NCBI RefSeq assembly: GCF_002567005.1 | Contig: NZ_NUZU01000218.1 | Location: 1 to 52,901, forward strand | From: Bacillus sp. AFS073361 | GTDB taxonomy: Bacteria; Bacillota; Bacilli; Bacillales; Cytobacillaceae | Direction of reading: 5' to 3' | DNA: 52,901 nucleotides | Shown: one piece after another, positions 23,121 through 32,800 of the stretch | Numbering within the stretch: position 1 is the first letter of the stretch | Layout: every line of letters starts with the position of its first letter | The notes under the pieces: model-generated | What the model saw: only the letters and a program-made list of their open reading frames with translations | Databases searched by the model: none | Told to the model about the DNA's origin: nothing | Position numbers and translations under genes: made by a program

Positions 23121-23918
23121 TTAGATCGCATAGGATTGTTTTGATTTAAGAAGATATTGTTCGATAAACTGAGCTAATCCATCATTTTCGTGGTGTCCTG
23201 TAATAAAATCAGCCGCCGCTTTAACCTTTTCACTTGCGTTCCCCATGGCTACACCAGTACCTACATGACGAAGCATCTCGATATCATTGGGTCCGTCTCC
23301 AATAGCGACAACTTCATTTGGACTGATTCGATATTCACGAAGGAGGCTTTTTAAAGCAGACCATTTCGAAACATTAGGTGCAAGCAATTCAAACCCGTCA
23401 TTCCAATTGATGACTTCTGCTTCCTTGTTAAACAAAGCGGAAATGTTTGGACAAGGTGTACCTGTTCGAACACTATATTTAAGTACATCTTGATAATTTG
23501 CCTGTCTTAAATCTCCAATATAATGTGGCGGAATCCGCCCCACTTGTGTCCAATAATCAATTTCTTCATTTGTCTTCTTGCAATAAACACCATTTGCTGT
23601 ATGGATAATAACATTCCAAGCACTTTCAGCTGTCACATGGTGGAATCGTTCATCGTTCAGTCGGACGGTTTTCATTTGTATTGTTTTTCCTGAATCTGCA
23701 TCGTGAATAGCGGCACCATTCAAACAAATCATCGGTGTTCGTAATCCAAGTTCTTTATGGTAAGGAGCAGTTACTTCATAGTGTCGACCAGTAGCCAGAA
23801 ACACCTTGACCCCCTGATTCATGAGCGTATTAACGGCTTCCATATTTCGGGTGGAAATGTTATTTGAGGCTTTTAATAGTGTACCATCCATATCAATAAA
23901 CATTGCACGCATATTCAT
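23121..23918 (-). CDS. Cof-type HAD family phosphatase
   Basis: 265 residues. HAD motifs: MFIDMDGTLLK (nucleophile Asp), LATGRH (motif II), and VVAIGDGPNDIEML (motif IV); the inserted C2B cap between them places it in the Cof/IIB subfamily acting on sugar phosphates or cofactor phosphates. Substrate cannot be assigned. AGGAGGCAG precedes the ATG at 23918. Monocistronic, converging on the queuosine operon. Confidence 0.93.
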   Translation of the reverse strand: MNMRAMFIDMDGTLLKASNNISTRNMEAVNTLMNQGVKVFLATGRHYEVTAPYHKELGLRTPMICLNGAAIHDADSGKTIQMKTVRLNDERFHHVTAESAWNVIIHTANGVYCKKTNEEIDYWTQVGRIPPHYIGDLRQANYQDVLKYSVRTGTPCPNISALFNKEAEVINWNDGFELLAPNVSKWSALKSLLREYRISPNEVVAIGDGPNDIEMLRHVGTGVAMGNASEKVKAAADFITGHHENDGLAQFIEQYLLKSKQSYAI

Positions 23919-24044
23919 ATATACTGCCTCCTCATTTGTTGTTAATCCAATCTTAACATCTGAATATTAAAGTCTTGTAAACTCAGTGTATAGATTAAAT
24001 TAAGTTTAAGTGGAGGCAAATGATGAATCTAAAGGCGGATGGGC

Positions 24045-24461
24045 TTATGTAACCTTCCTTAAACCCTTCCATTCATGAATCTCTTGAATACCTTCCTCAC
24101 AAACTCCAAAGGAACGCCAGGAACAAGTTTTACACACAATTTGAATATCGGAGGGGACAACAAACTTTCTGATGCATGATTCAACGTCTTCCCAATTCAG
24201 AATTTCTCCGACTTTAAGCCCTATTTTCTCTAAAATTGCCTGATCTCTTTCATAAATATTTTCGTCCTGGCAGTGGTATTGACCAGAGTTGGGGTATTTT
24301 TCACACAACTGATCGGGACCCTTAACAATATGAATTAACGTCTTTGGGTTATTTCTCAAGGTTTGATGCAATCGAGTCATATTTTTTACGTATTCTTCTG
24401 AATAGCCCATTCCCCGATAGCCCAACAGGCAAAAAAGATGATGGCCTCGTAGTTTAAACAT
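24045..24461 (-). CDS. DUF1284 family protein
   Basis: 138 residues with the DUF1284 (COG3543) start FKLRGHHLFCLLGYRGMGYS and a set of cysteines in QLCEKYP, YHCQDEN, VESCIRKF and VCKTCSWRSFGVC, which probably bind metal, possibly an iron-sulfur cluster. Function unknown. AGGAGG precedes the ATG. Monocistronic; the following gap contains only remnants. Confidence 0.9.
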   Translation of the reverse strand: MFKLRGHHLFCLLGYRGMGYSEEYVKNMTRLHQTLRNNPKTLIHIVKGPDQLCEKYPNSGQYHCQDENIYERDQAILEKIGLKVGEILNWEDVESCIRKFVVPSDIQIVCKTCSWRSFGVCEEGIQEIHEWKGLRKVT

Positions 24462-24726
24462 CTTTCTCCTCCTAGTTTATAGATGTTAACTATAAAAAAC
24501 GTCGAGTTAACATTGCTTTTTTTTCATCATACCATATCATACTTAAACAATTGGACCCTTTTTTGTTTCATTTAGGGGAGTAAAAAATTCTATACACATA
24601 AATGTGTGTGCTGGTTTTATAAATTTTGTTCGAGGGATTCTCTTTTCTGTTTGCGTGCGACTGTTTTTTCATAAAAATATATTTTAAAATACCTTCATGG
24701 ACTAAAGTAGGTTCCTTAATTTTTAG

Positions 24727-24870
24727 CGGATTTATTACACAAACAACTGGTTTATTTCTGCATTGTATGTGGTGATTGTTCCTTTTATTGCATGGATTTT
24801 TATTAGGAGGTAAAACATGGATTACATTTCACCGAAAGAAGGGGTGTTAAAGCATATTTTGCCTATGTAA
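24727..24870 (+). pseudogene. Remnants of a lost two-gene unit
   Basis: An unstarted frame (24727-24813) reads like the last helix of a transporter: NNWFISALYVVIVPFIAWIF then IRR stop. AGGAGG inside its end precedes ATG 24817, which gives MDYISPKEGVLKHILPM and then a stop. The gene order, overlap and ribosome binding site look genuine, but both products are truncated to 28 and 17 residues. Families not assigned. Nothing else is recognisable between 24462 and 24726. Confidence 0.3.
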
Positions 24871-24878
24871 GAAGGAAA

Positions 24879-24897
24879 AGCCGCCAAATTGGCGGCT
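24879..24897. terminator. Intrinsic hairpin at the end of the DHA2 transporter gene
   Basis: AGCCGCC (24879-24885) and GGCGGCT (24891-24897), 5-nt loop. A closely similar hairpin lies at 33012-33036 beside the decayed second copy of this locus. Confidence 0.8.
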
Positions 24898-24905
24898 CTT
24901 CACGT

Positions 24906-26222
24906 TTAATGTTGGACTTGCTTTTGATGTTCCATTACCTTCTTGTGTGAAGGAAGGAAGAGAGTACAAAGGAGGTTTGCGATCCCAATAAAAAACACGA
25001 GGATAAATACAAGGTGCATCCCATGGGCGAGCGCCTCCTGGATCATCGTCATAACGTTCGCAGGCAGCTGATGAAGGGTGTCTGAGCTTAAGAGATTACT
25101 AATATTGTCTCCTCCACTCCAACTTCCCCCTGCATGTTCTTTTCCAAACGTAATCAATGAGTTGTTAAAAATAGTTCCAAATATAGCAACCCCAACCGTT
25201 TGGCCAATGGACTTAGTAAAGCTGTTTGATGCGGTTGCGGCTCCACGCATTTGCCAGCCAACCGCTGATTGAACGAGAACGGTGGTTGGGGTGGTCGCGT
25301 AACCCATGCCCAGACCGATCACAATCATAATTCCTACAAAATACCAATACGGAGAGTCAAGTTCCACAGCAAGCAGCCATGTTCCACCTAGGGCAATCAA
25401 AACAGCACCAAGAATGGCTGTAAACTTTGAGCCAATTTTATACATATACCGACCGGCAAAAGTTGCACCTAAAGGCCAGGCAATTGACATTGGCATAAGT
25501 GTCAGTCCTGAGCTCGTCGCACTGTGGCCAAGAATCGTTGAGTTCCATGCATATTTTTGTCCCGGACCCGCATTTAATAGTGCATATAATAAAGTGGATA
25601 TCCCGATGGTAAAAGTGATAGCTCCTAAATAATCAATTTTACGGTCCTTTTTCAATTCAACGGTTTCGTGGAAGAACACGGTGATTAACACGAGCGAGAC
25701 TAAACCGATCGGCAAATTTATATAGAAAATCCAACGCCAACTGATTTGGTCCACAAAGAATCCGCCTACCAATGGTCCAAGAAGACCGGCGATTCCCCAA
25801 ACCGAACTAAAGACTCCCTGCATTTTGGCTCGTTGTTCACCGGGAAAAAGGTCACCAATAATTGTAAAGGTTAACGGCATAACCGCACCAGCACCAATTC
25901 CTTGAAAAGCACGGAACCAAATTAATTGATTCATCGTTTGGGCAGCTCCCGACAACATCGAGCCGACCACAAACAAAATAACCCCAAAGATAAAAACTTT
26001 TTTTCGGCCGAATAAATCAGCCAATTTCCCGTAAATAGGCGTCGTTACAGAAGTGGTAAGTGTGTAGATGGCAAATACCCAGCTGATTAATTTTAAGCCG
26101 CTGAGGTCACTGACAATTTGAGGCATGGCGGTACTGACAACCGTGACGTCAATGGCGACTAATAGGATCGCAACCAGCATCGCAACCGTAACCATTTTAC
26201 GATTTGTCGTTGATTTTGACAT
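24906..26222 (-). CDS. DHA2 family MFS drug exporter (EmrB/QacA type) with internal deletion
   Basis: 438 residues, against about 480-540 usual for the 14-helix DHA2 family. Motifs present: LVAIDVTVVSTAMPQI (helix 1), GKLADLFGRKKVF (motif A), RAFQGIGAGAVMP (motif B), WGIAGLLGPLVGG (motif C), WRWIFYINLPIG. The protein then jumps at residue about 230 from GQKYAWNSTI to LGHSATSSGLTLMP. Family members have about 70 residues, two to three helices and a periplasmic loop between these blocks. The deletion keeps the frame, so a shortened protein may be made, but function is doubtful. Divergent from its MarR gene across paired operators. Confidence 0.85.
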   Translation of the reverse strand: MSKSTTNRKMVTVAMLVAILLVAIDVTVVSTAMPQIVSDLSGLKLISWVFAIYTLTTSVTTPIYGKLADLFGRKKVFIFGVILFVVGSMLSGAAQTMNQLIWFRAFQGIGAGAVMPLTFTIIGDLFPGEQRAKMQGVFSSVWGIAGLLGPLVGGFFVDQISWRWIFYINLPIGLVSLVLITVFFHETVELKKDRKIDYLGAITFTIGISTLLYALLNAGPGQKYAWNSTILGHSATSSGLTLMPMSIAWPLGATFAGRYMYKIGSKFTAILGAVLIALGGTWLLAVELDSPYWYFVGIMIVIGLGMGYATTPTTVLVQSAVGWQMRGAATASNSFTKSIGQTVGVAIFGTIFNNSLITFGKEHAGGSWSGGDNISNLLSSDTLHQLPANVMTMIQEALAHGMHLVFILVFFIGIANLLCTLFLPSHKKVMEHQKQVQH

Positions 26223-26279
26223 GTTTTGTCTCCTTTATTTAAAAAAATGAAATAAAAAAATAGAAAATTTCTTAACTTT

Positions 26280-26337
26280 GTCAAGTTGTTGACTAAATTA
26301 GTTTAAGTTACCTTTGTAATATAGTCAACAACTTGAC
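26280..26337. promoter_or_regulatory. Mirror-image MarR operators between marR and the exporter
   Basis: GTCAAGTTGTTGAC (26280-26293) and its exact reverse complement GTCAACAACTTGAC (26324-26337) lie 44 bp apart in the intergenic region. Each site has dyad ends GTCAA/TTGAC and contains a TTGAC -35-like box, one pointing to each gene. This is typical of MarR control of a divergent exporter; binding by the adjacent regulator is inferred. Confidence 0.7.
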
Positions 26338-26391
26338 TATATTAATTCACTGATTTAGTATAATCAATAATAAATAGACGCGGAGGTTTGT

Positions 26392-26817
26392 ATGGAAGAA
26401 GTAAAAACGAATATAACGTTAGATATCTTTAGATTATCTAATCTCCTAAGCAGACATGGAGCTAAGATGGTCGCTGAAGTTGGACTGAGCAGCATACAGC
26501 AATGGGTGATTCTAAGGACGATCATAAATAGGGGAGAAATATCCATTGGGGACCTTAAAGAAGAATTGCTTGTAACGAAACAAAATATGACCGGGATGAT
26601 CAATCGTCTGCAGCAATCCAATTTAGTTACGCTTTTCCAAGACCCTGAAGATAAAAGACGTACACGAGTAAAAATAACAGAGGAAGGGATTCGTGTGTAT
26701 GAGCAATTGAAATCGTTACGGAATGATTTTAATGCCCAGTCTTATCATATATACAATGATCAAGAGATAGTGGTTTTAAGTGAATTACTCAATCGGCTCG
26801 TTGATCATTTGAAATAA
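26392..26817 (+). CDS. MarR family transcriptional regulator
   Basis: 141 residues, winged helix-turn-helix: VGLSSIQQWVILRTIINRGE, recognition helix around LLVTKQNMTGMINRLQQSNL, and the wing DPEDKRRTRVKITEEG with the conserved DxRxxxVxLTxxG pattern. Flanking helices form the dimer interface. It lies back to back with the DHA2 exporter and presumably represses both genes. GGAGG precedes the ATG. A part of this gene, 200 bp long and decayed, is found again at 33097-33265. Confidence 0.92.
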   Translation: MEEVKTNITLDIFRLSNLLSRHGAKMVAEVGLSSIQQWVILRTIINRGEISIGDLKEELLVTKQNMTGMINRLQQSNLVTLFQDPEDKRRTRVKITEEGIRVYEQLKSLRNDFNAQSYHIYNDQEIVVLSELLNRLVDHLK

Positions 26818-26964
26818 AAACGTCTGCCCTATTGTGTACTTTATTTGAAATGATGAAGGAATAAAAGTTGGATGAGCCGAATAAATCATAAGGATCATGA
26901 TTTTGTTGAATTTTCAAAATAAATGATTTGAATGATGAAACTAAACAGTGAGGAGATTGGTTGA

Positions 26965-27462
26965 ATGCAAGTTGTAACCCAAATGTTTTTAGACCAACAC
27001 GACATGCATTGGCATGAGAATGATTGGTTTGCATCCATGGATCAAGCGCTTCATGGAGTCATCGCAGCTGAGGCAGCATGGACAAGTTCGGGAATCAGCA
27101 ATTCAATTTGGCAGATTGTTAATCACTTGATATTTTGGAATGAAGACGTAATCCATCGAATTAAAGGTACAGAGAATCAGCAAAAGGCAGAAAACAATGT
27201 AGAGACCTTTGGAAAACCGGGGGATCCAGAAGACGAAATTGGGTGGGCCCGGACAGTGCAGCGCCTTAATGAAGTCATGAATAAATTAAAAACGGTGATT
27301 GCGGATCTTGACGATGAAAAGTTAAAAGCTCCATATGCTGCTAACAGATATTCTATCGAGCGTTTACTTAGTCATATCATGATGCACGATACGTATCATA
27401 TCGGCCAAATTGTTCTGTTGCGAAAGTTGCAATCCTCTTGGGGTGGCGTTGACTGGTCCTAA
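26965..27462 (+). CDS. DinB family protein
   Basis: 165 residues; a four-helix bundle of the DinB/YfiT type with a probable metal site formed by His in WQIVNHLIFWNEDVI and the pair in LLSHIMMHDTYHIGQIVLL. Some relatives act as thiol S-transferases (bacillithiol-dependent), most are uncharacterised. GAGGAG precedes the ATG. Monocistronic; the gap to the next gene holds a terminator and no other feature. Confidence 0.85.
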   Translation: MQVVTQMFLDQHDMHWHENDWFASMDQALHGVIAAEAAWTSSGISNSIWQIVNHLIFWNEDVIHRIKGTENQQKAENNVETFGKPGDPEDEIGWARTVQRLNEVMNKLKTVIADLDDEKLKAPYAANRYSIERLLSHIMMHDTYHIGQIVLLRKLQSSWGGVDWS

Positions 27463-27574
27463 AGCACCATAATCTAGCGGCCTTCCTCGCCAAGCCGTAG
27501 AAACAGGTGTGTTAGTCAAATTCATTAGAACGTATTTGCAGAGTAATCTTTCACATATTTCACTGTTCAACATC

Positions 27575-27607
27575 GGGCGCTTTTCTTAAATAAGAAGGCG
27601 TCTTTTT
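27575..27607 (+). terminator. Intrinsic terminator
   Basis: GGGCGC-TTTTCTT pairs with AAGAA-GGCGTC with one bulged base, followed by TTTTT. Confidence 0.75.
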
Positions 27608-27666
27608 GTGGATTAAATATTCGAATAATTATTGATCGTTATTGATAAATTTTAGGGGGAGCAAAA

Positions 27667-27867
27667 TTGCGTAAGAAGGTTTTGTTATTAAAAAGTTTTG
27701 GTTTAGCTTTTTTTCTTGTTCCAATGTTTATATCCAGGTTGAATATCGTTCCCGATATATCTTGGAATATTCTTTATTCTACATCTGGAACAGCTCTTAT
27801 TTTTCTAATTGTAGTAAACATTATGGAGTGGAAATATCAAAAAGGAAAAGAAAATATAGGTAAATAG
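27667..27867 (+). CDS. Small membrane protein
   Basis: 66 residues with two helices (LLLKSFGLAFFLVPMFI; WNILYSTSGTALIFLIVVNI) and a basic C-terminus. Start is TTG behind AGGGGGAGC. Family not recognised. It is followed 49 nt later by another small membrane protein; both may form one transcript. Confidence 0.5.
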   Translation: MRKKVLLLKSFGLAFFLVPMFISRLNIVPDISWNILYSTSGTALIFLIVVNIMEWKYQKGKENIGK

Positions 27868-27916
27868 TAAACTGGTTTCATTTCAAATTAAGCTGCCATA
27901 AGGAAGGAAAAATGCG

Positions 27917-28189
27917 ATGTTTCTAAGCGTTATTTTTTATATGTCAATTATTGTGAGTTTAATGCTTGTTACGCTTGGCATTAAGAAGAAAAATACGAAA
28001 TATATCTGGATCGCTCTCTTTCTTTCTATCATTTCAACGATTTTAAGTTTGTGGTCGATTTGGATGTTTATTATTATTATTCCTTTCTTTTGCGTAGCAG
28101 CAATTTTAGGAATAACGTATTCAAAACGATGGTTTTTAGTATTTATTGCTGGAGTTTTAGCTTGGGGATTATTTTTATATTTTTATTAA
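27917..28189 (+). CDS. Small membrane protein
   Basis: 90 residues with three strongly hydrophobic helices (MFLSVIFYMSIIVSLMLVTL; IWIALFLSIISTILSLWSIW; WFLVFIAGVLAWGLFLYFY) and a KKKNTK cytoplasmic turn. AAGGAAGG precedes the ATG. Family not recognised. The 217-nt gap after it contains a weak hairpin (AAGAC/GTCTT, 28284-28303) with a T-rich tail. Confidence 0.6.
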   Translation: MFLSVIFYMSIIVSLMLVTLGIKKKNTKYIWIALFLSIISTILSLWSIWMFIIIIPFFCVAAILGITYSKRWFLVFIAGVLAWGLFLYFY

Positions 28190-28406
28190 ACCACAATAAG
28201 ACTTTTTTATGGGCTGGCAATTTTATAAAAACTTATTAAATAGAGTTTTCCAGCTTTTGCGGGGTAATATAAAAGGTGAGGTGAAGACTACGAGTGGGGT
28301 CTTTATTTTTTGACGTGATAGGTGTTAGCCAAGTTGTATTACTTGATGCCAATCATGTCTTTATATATATAATAAGAAGGGGAAATAAACTAGAAAAGGT
28401 GATAAT

Positions 28407-29774
28407 ATGAGTCAATTATCTGAGTTATTATCTAAGGAACATAATCAGAATGTTGAGGAATTAAAAGAATTGCTTCGAATTCCAAGTGTCAGTTCTTTAT
28501 CCGAGCATAAAGAGGACATCCAAAAAGCAGCTTCATGGATTGCCAATAAATTAGAAAGCATCGGAATGGAACATGTGGAAATCATCCAGACAAAAGGACA
28601 TCCAATTGTCTATGCGGACTGGATTCACCAGGAGAACGCCCCAACTGTCTTAGTGTACGGCCATTATGACGTGCAGCCGGTGGATCCTCTTCACTTATGG
28701 GAAACGCCTCCGTTTGAACCAACGATTCGTGATGAAAAGATCTTTGCCAGAGGGGCAACCGACGACAAAGGGCAGACATTCTTACATATCAAAGCAGTGG
28801 AAACACTTTTGAAAACAGAAGGTAAATTACCGGTAAACGTTAAGTTTTGCATTGAAGGAGAAGAAGAAATCGGAAGTCCTCATCTTCCGCCATACTTATC
28901 CGAAAATAAAGAAAAATTATCTTGTGATGTAGTAGTTATTTCTGACTCAGATATGTGGGATAGAGGGGTTCCCGCCATCACTTATTCGTTAAGAGGTCTT
29001 TGTGCACTGGAATTTTCGTTAAAAACCGCTAATTCGGATTTGCATTCAGGCATGTTTGGCGGAGGAGTTCAAAACGCTAACCATTTATTAGTCCAGCTCC
29101 TATCGACCCTTCATGATGCAAACGGAAAAGTAAATGTAGATCATTTTTATGATGATGTTGTTCTTCTTACAGATTTTGAAAAGGAACAAATTAAAGCGTT
29201 AGGATTTGATGAAGACAAGCTAAAAAAATCATTAGGGTTAACCGATTTAACCGGAGGGGAAAACAATTTCCCATACCCTGAGAAAATCAGCTCCCGGCCA
29301 ACCTTAGAAATCAATGGATTATGGGGAGGATTTCAGGGGGAAGGAACAAAAACAGTCATCCCGAACGAGGCACATGCCAAAATTACTTGCCGTCTCGTCC
29401 ACAATCAAAACCCTGAAAAGATACAGGGATTGATCAAAAAACATATAGAAGAACATGCTCCAAAAGGCTGCACGGTAACCGTGTCTCTTCAAGATACGGG
29501 GAATCCATTCTTAACGCCGATCGACAGCCCAATGATTCAAAAAGCGGCCGAAGCGTATGAAACGGTTTATGGAAGAGCACCAGTATACAAAAGAGAAGGG
29601 GGTTCGATTCCGATTGTATCGGATTTCAACCATTCTCTAAATGCGCCTGTTGTCTTAATGGGATTTGGATTGCCAGATGAGAATCTACATGCACCGAATG
29701 AACACTTTAACTTGGAAAACTTCGATAAAGGGATCTTAACGATTTGTTCGTTTTTAGAACTTCTTAAAAAGTAA
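28407..29774 (+). CDS. M20 family metallopeptidase (dipeptidase)
   Basis: 455 residues, a cytosolic di-zinc peptidase. Zinc ligands and neighbours are visible: VLVYGHYDVQPVDP (His), ARGATDDKGQ (bridging Asp), FCIEGEEEIGSP (catalytic Glu), DSDMWDRG (Asp) and ENLHAPNEHF (His). The middle lid domain contains SGMFGGGVQNANH. Length and order match the ArgE/DapE/CNDP-like dipeptidases of bacilli. AAAGGTG precedes the ATG. Single gene with its own terminator. Confidence 0.93.
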   Translation: MSQLSELLSKEHNQNVEELKELLRIPSVSSLSEHKEDIQKAASWIANKLESIGMEHVEIIQTKGHPIVYADWIHQENAPTVLVYGHYDVQPVDPLHLWETPPFEPTIRDEKIFARGATDDKGQTFLHIKAVETLLKTEGKLPVNVKFCIEGEEEIGSPHLPPYLSENKEKLSCDVVVISDSDMWDRGVPAITYSLRGLCALEFSLKTANSDLHSGMFGGGVQNANHLLVQLLSTLHDANGKVNVDHFYDDVVLLTDFEKEQIKALGFDEDKLKKSLGLTDLTGGENNFPYPEKISSRPTLEINGLWGGFQGEGTKTVIPNEAHAKITCRLVHNQNPEKIQGLIKKHIEEHAPKGCTVTVSLQDTGNPFLTPIDSPMIQKAAEAYETVYGRAPVYKREGGSIPIVSDFNHSLNAPVVLMGFGLPDENLHAPNEHFNLENFDKGILTICSFLELLKK

Positions 29775-29783
29775 AAAAGAAAG

Positions 29784-29817
29784 GGCGATGACAGATAGAT
29801 GTGTCATCGCCTTTTTT
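29784..29817. terminator. Bidirectional terminator between converging genes
   Basis: GGCGATGACA (29784-29793) pairs with TGTCATCGCC (29802-29811), extended by A/T pairs; T run follows. Confidence 0.92.
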
Positions 29818-29822
29818 CCATA

Positions 29823-32800
29823 TTATTGGTCTAACGTATCTGATACGTGGATACCATGCAGCCTTTGTTTTTTTGCTTTGCGGAAATGAAATAATTCATA
29901 GAAGGTTGGAATCACAATCAGTGTTAAAAGGGTGGATACGATGAGACCAAAAATGACGACCACCGCAAGTCCCTTTGAAACAAGATTTAAACTCATCGCG
30001 GATTCATGTGCAACCAGAAGCGGAAGCATCGCAAATACAGTAGCAAGTGCTGTCATCAGAATTGGTCTTAAACGTACCTTTCCCGCTTCCATAATCGCCT
30101 CGCGAATACTCATACTCTCCTCATTATGACGGATTCGATCAACCAGCACAATCGCATTTGTAACAACAATTCCAACTAGCATCAACATTCCAATCCCAGA
30201 AGAGATATTAATGCTAGATTGAGTGATCACCAACCCTAAAAGTGAACCTATAGCTGCAAGTGGCAGAGAAATCAGAATAGCAATGCTTGCACGGAACGAC
30301 TTTAAGGTAACCAACAAAATCATAAACACAATACCAATCGAGAACATTGCTAGTTTACCGAGTTCTACTAAATCATCTGATGACTGCATGGCAGAACCAG
30401 TGATTTCTGCACTTGTTTCTTTGCCAAATGTATTATTTTTGTCCCATCCAGCGATCTGTTTTTGAATTTCGCCTGCTACGTCCACCATTTTATCTGAATC
30501 CACAAAAGCGTTTACTTGAAGATAATGATGGCCGTCTTTTGAATAAATGGTACCTGGTTCCTTACTCTCTTCTACTTTAGCAAAGCTTGATAAAGCCACT
30601 GGCCCATTTGGTGTCATGAGCTGCAAATCTTTTAAATCATTCACCGATTGAATTTCTTTGATGGCCCCCAATTTAACGGTCGTGGTCCGACCATCTATTT
30701 TGATGCTTCCAATCGCAGCAGGCTGAATCATGGCATAAATAGACTGAGAGATTTCCTGTGCGTTGGATAACTTCGAATCCACGGTAATCGTAACCGTTGG
30801 CTTTGTATTTTGATCGTTACTTTCCACTTTTTGGACGCCATCAATAGTATTAATTTCTTTCTTGACGATGTCAGCTGCTTTTTTTATGTCCGCTTCATTC
30901 TTGCCAATCACATCCACTGAAACCGTCGTTTTATTCACTCCCAACAAACCAGCAGTATCAGCAGTCAGTTCCGCATTTGGAAACTGATCTTTTGTTTTTC
31001 GAATCTCTTTTACAAATTTGGCAGAATCGGTCCCTTCCTTAGGGAAAATCATAAATTGAACCACATTTGCATCTTGCAGATTGCCATATTGTGCGGCAGC
31101 TTCATTGACTCCTGCGATCGCAATACGGTTTTTTACCCCTTGTTTATATGCAAGAATGCTCTCCATTTTCGAAATCCCGTCATTTATTTCACTTATTGGG
31201 GTTCCGTTATGATAGCGAAGACTGATGGCTATGTAAGCAGAATCCTTCTGATCCACAGACCCTTTAGGCATGCTGACAAACAGCCCAACTGACCCGGCCA
31301 CTACTAGAACTACTAGTATGATAGGAAGCCATTTATGGTTAAGCGACCACTTCAATATAGTTGGGTAGAACGAATTGGTCTTGTGTTCTTTCACCTTTAC
31401 CTTTTTCATCATGCGACCGCTGAGCACTGGTACGACGGTCAGCGAAACAAGCAATGAAGCAAGCAGGGAACAAGTGATTGTAATCGCAAACGGGGCAACC
31501 AGGTCTCTTAAACCTCCCGAAACAATCATCATTGGGAGAAATACGGCCACCGTTGTAAGGGTGGAGGACGTAATGGCTGCGCCCACTTCTTTAACAGCTT
31601 CGATAAGAAAGGCAGGGGTTAGTTCATGATCTTTCTTTCTTCGATAAATATTTTCAACGACAACAATACTATCATCCACCAGTCGTCCGACTGATACCGC
31701 AATCCCTCCAAGGGTGAGGATGTTTAACGTAACGCCAAAAAATGAGAGTAAAATCATTGTGATACAAAGAGAAAGTGGAATGCTGACAATCGTGATCAGG
31801 GTCATTCGGAAACTGCGAAGGAATAACCAGATAATAAGAGTCGCAAATAATGCTCCGGTCAATACTTCTCTAGTCATCGAGTTAATTGAATCAAGAACGG
31901 TATTCCCTAAATTCATAAAAATAGTAGCTTGTAGTGTTCCTTTATAGTCTTTGTTAATTTGTTTAACCGCATCTTCTACTTGTTTCCCGAGGGTTACCGC
32001 ATTGGAGGTTGAATCCTTCTGAATTACGACGTCGATAAAATTCTTCCCGTTCAAATGGGTGATGCTTGCGGTATCTTTTTGCATGGTTATTTCAGCGACA
32101 TCTTGCAGTTTGGTCTTATTATTTAACTGAATGTTTTTGAGGTCATCAACGGATTCTAATTTTCCTGTTACGATGATACTTGTTGCTTCGTTGTTTAGGT
32201 TTTTTTCGCCCACTGCAACCGATGCATTTTTTCCTTGAAGAAGAGTGTAGAGCTTTTCAAGCGGGTATTGTGCGGCTGCTAATTTGTCAGGATTGACTTT
32301 GATCAGCACTTGTTGATTGCTGCCGCCGTTGGTGATGACATTGCCGACACCTTTTAGGTCTTGGAACATCGGCATAATCTCGTTTTCTACTAGATTTAGC
32401 TCATGATTGCCAATTTCCTTGTCAAAGGTGAGACCTAGTTCCACAATTGGAATTTCAGATGTGTTCAGGTTAACGACGTAAGGTTTCATGATTCCATTGG
32501 GGAGATGAACCATGGAAATTCTTTCTTGAATTTGCTGTTTCGCTTCTTTCACATTAATGTCAGATTCAAAGGTGACGGTCATCTGCGTGAAGTTATTTCC
32601 TGTTTGCGCTGCGACATTTTGTTTTCCTCTGACGCCATTTAATGCTTTTTCAATCGGCTGTGTTACCTGTTCATCCATACTTACAGCATCCATGCCGTTT
32701 CCAACCACTGAAATGGTCACGTAAGGTTGATCTGCCGATGGCATCAGCTCCATTGGAATCGTGGTGTAACTAAAAATACCAAAAATCATTGAGGCAAAAA

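Noticed and set aside
27364..27573. 69-codon minus-strand frame after the DinB gene
   Set aside because: More than half overlaps the DinB gene antisense, and there is no convincing ribosome binding site.
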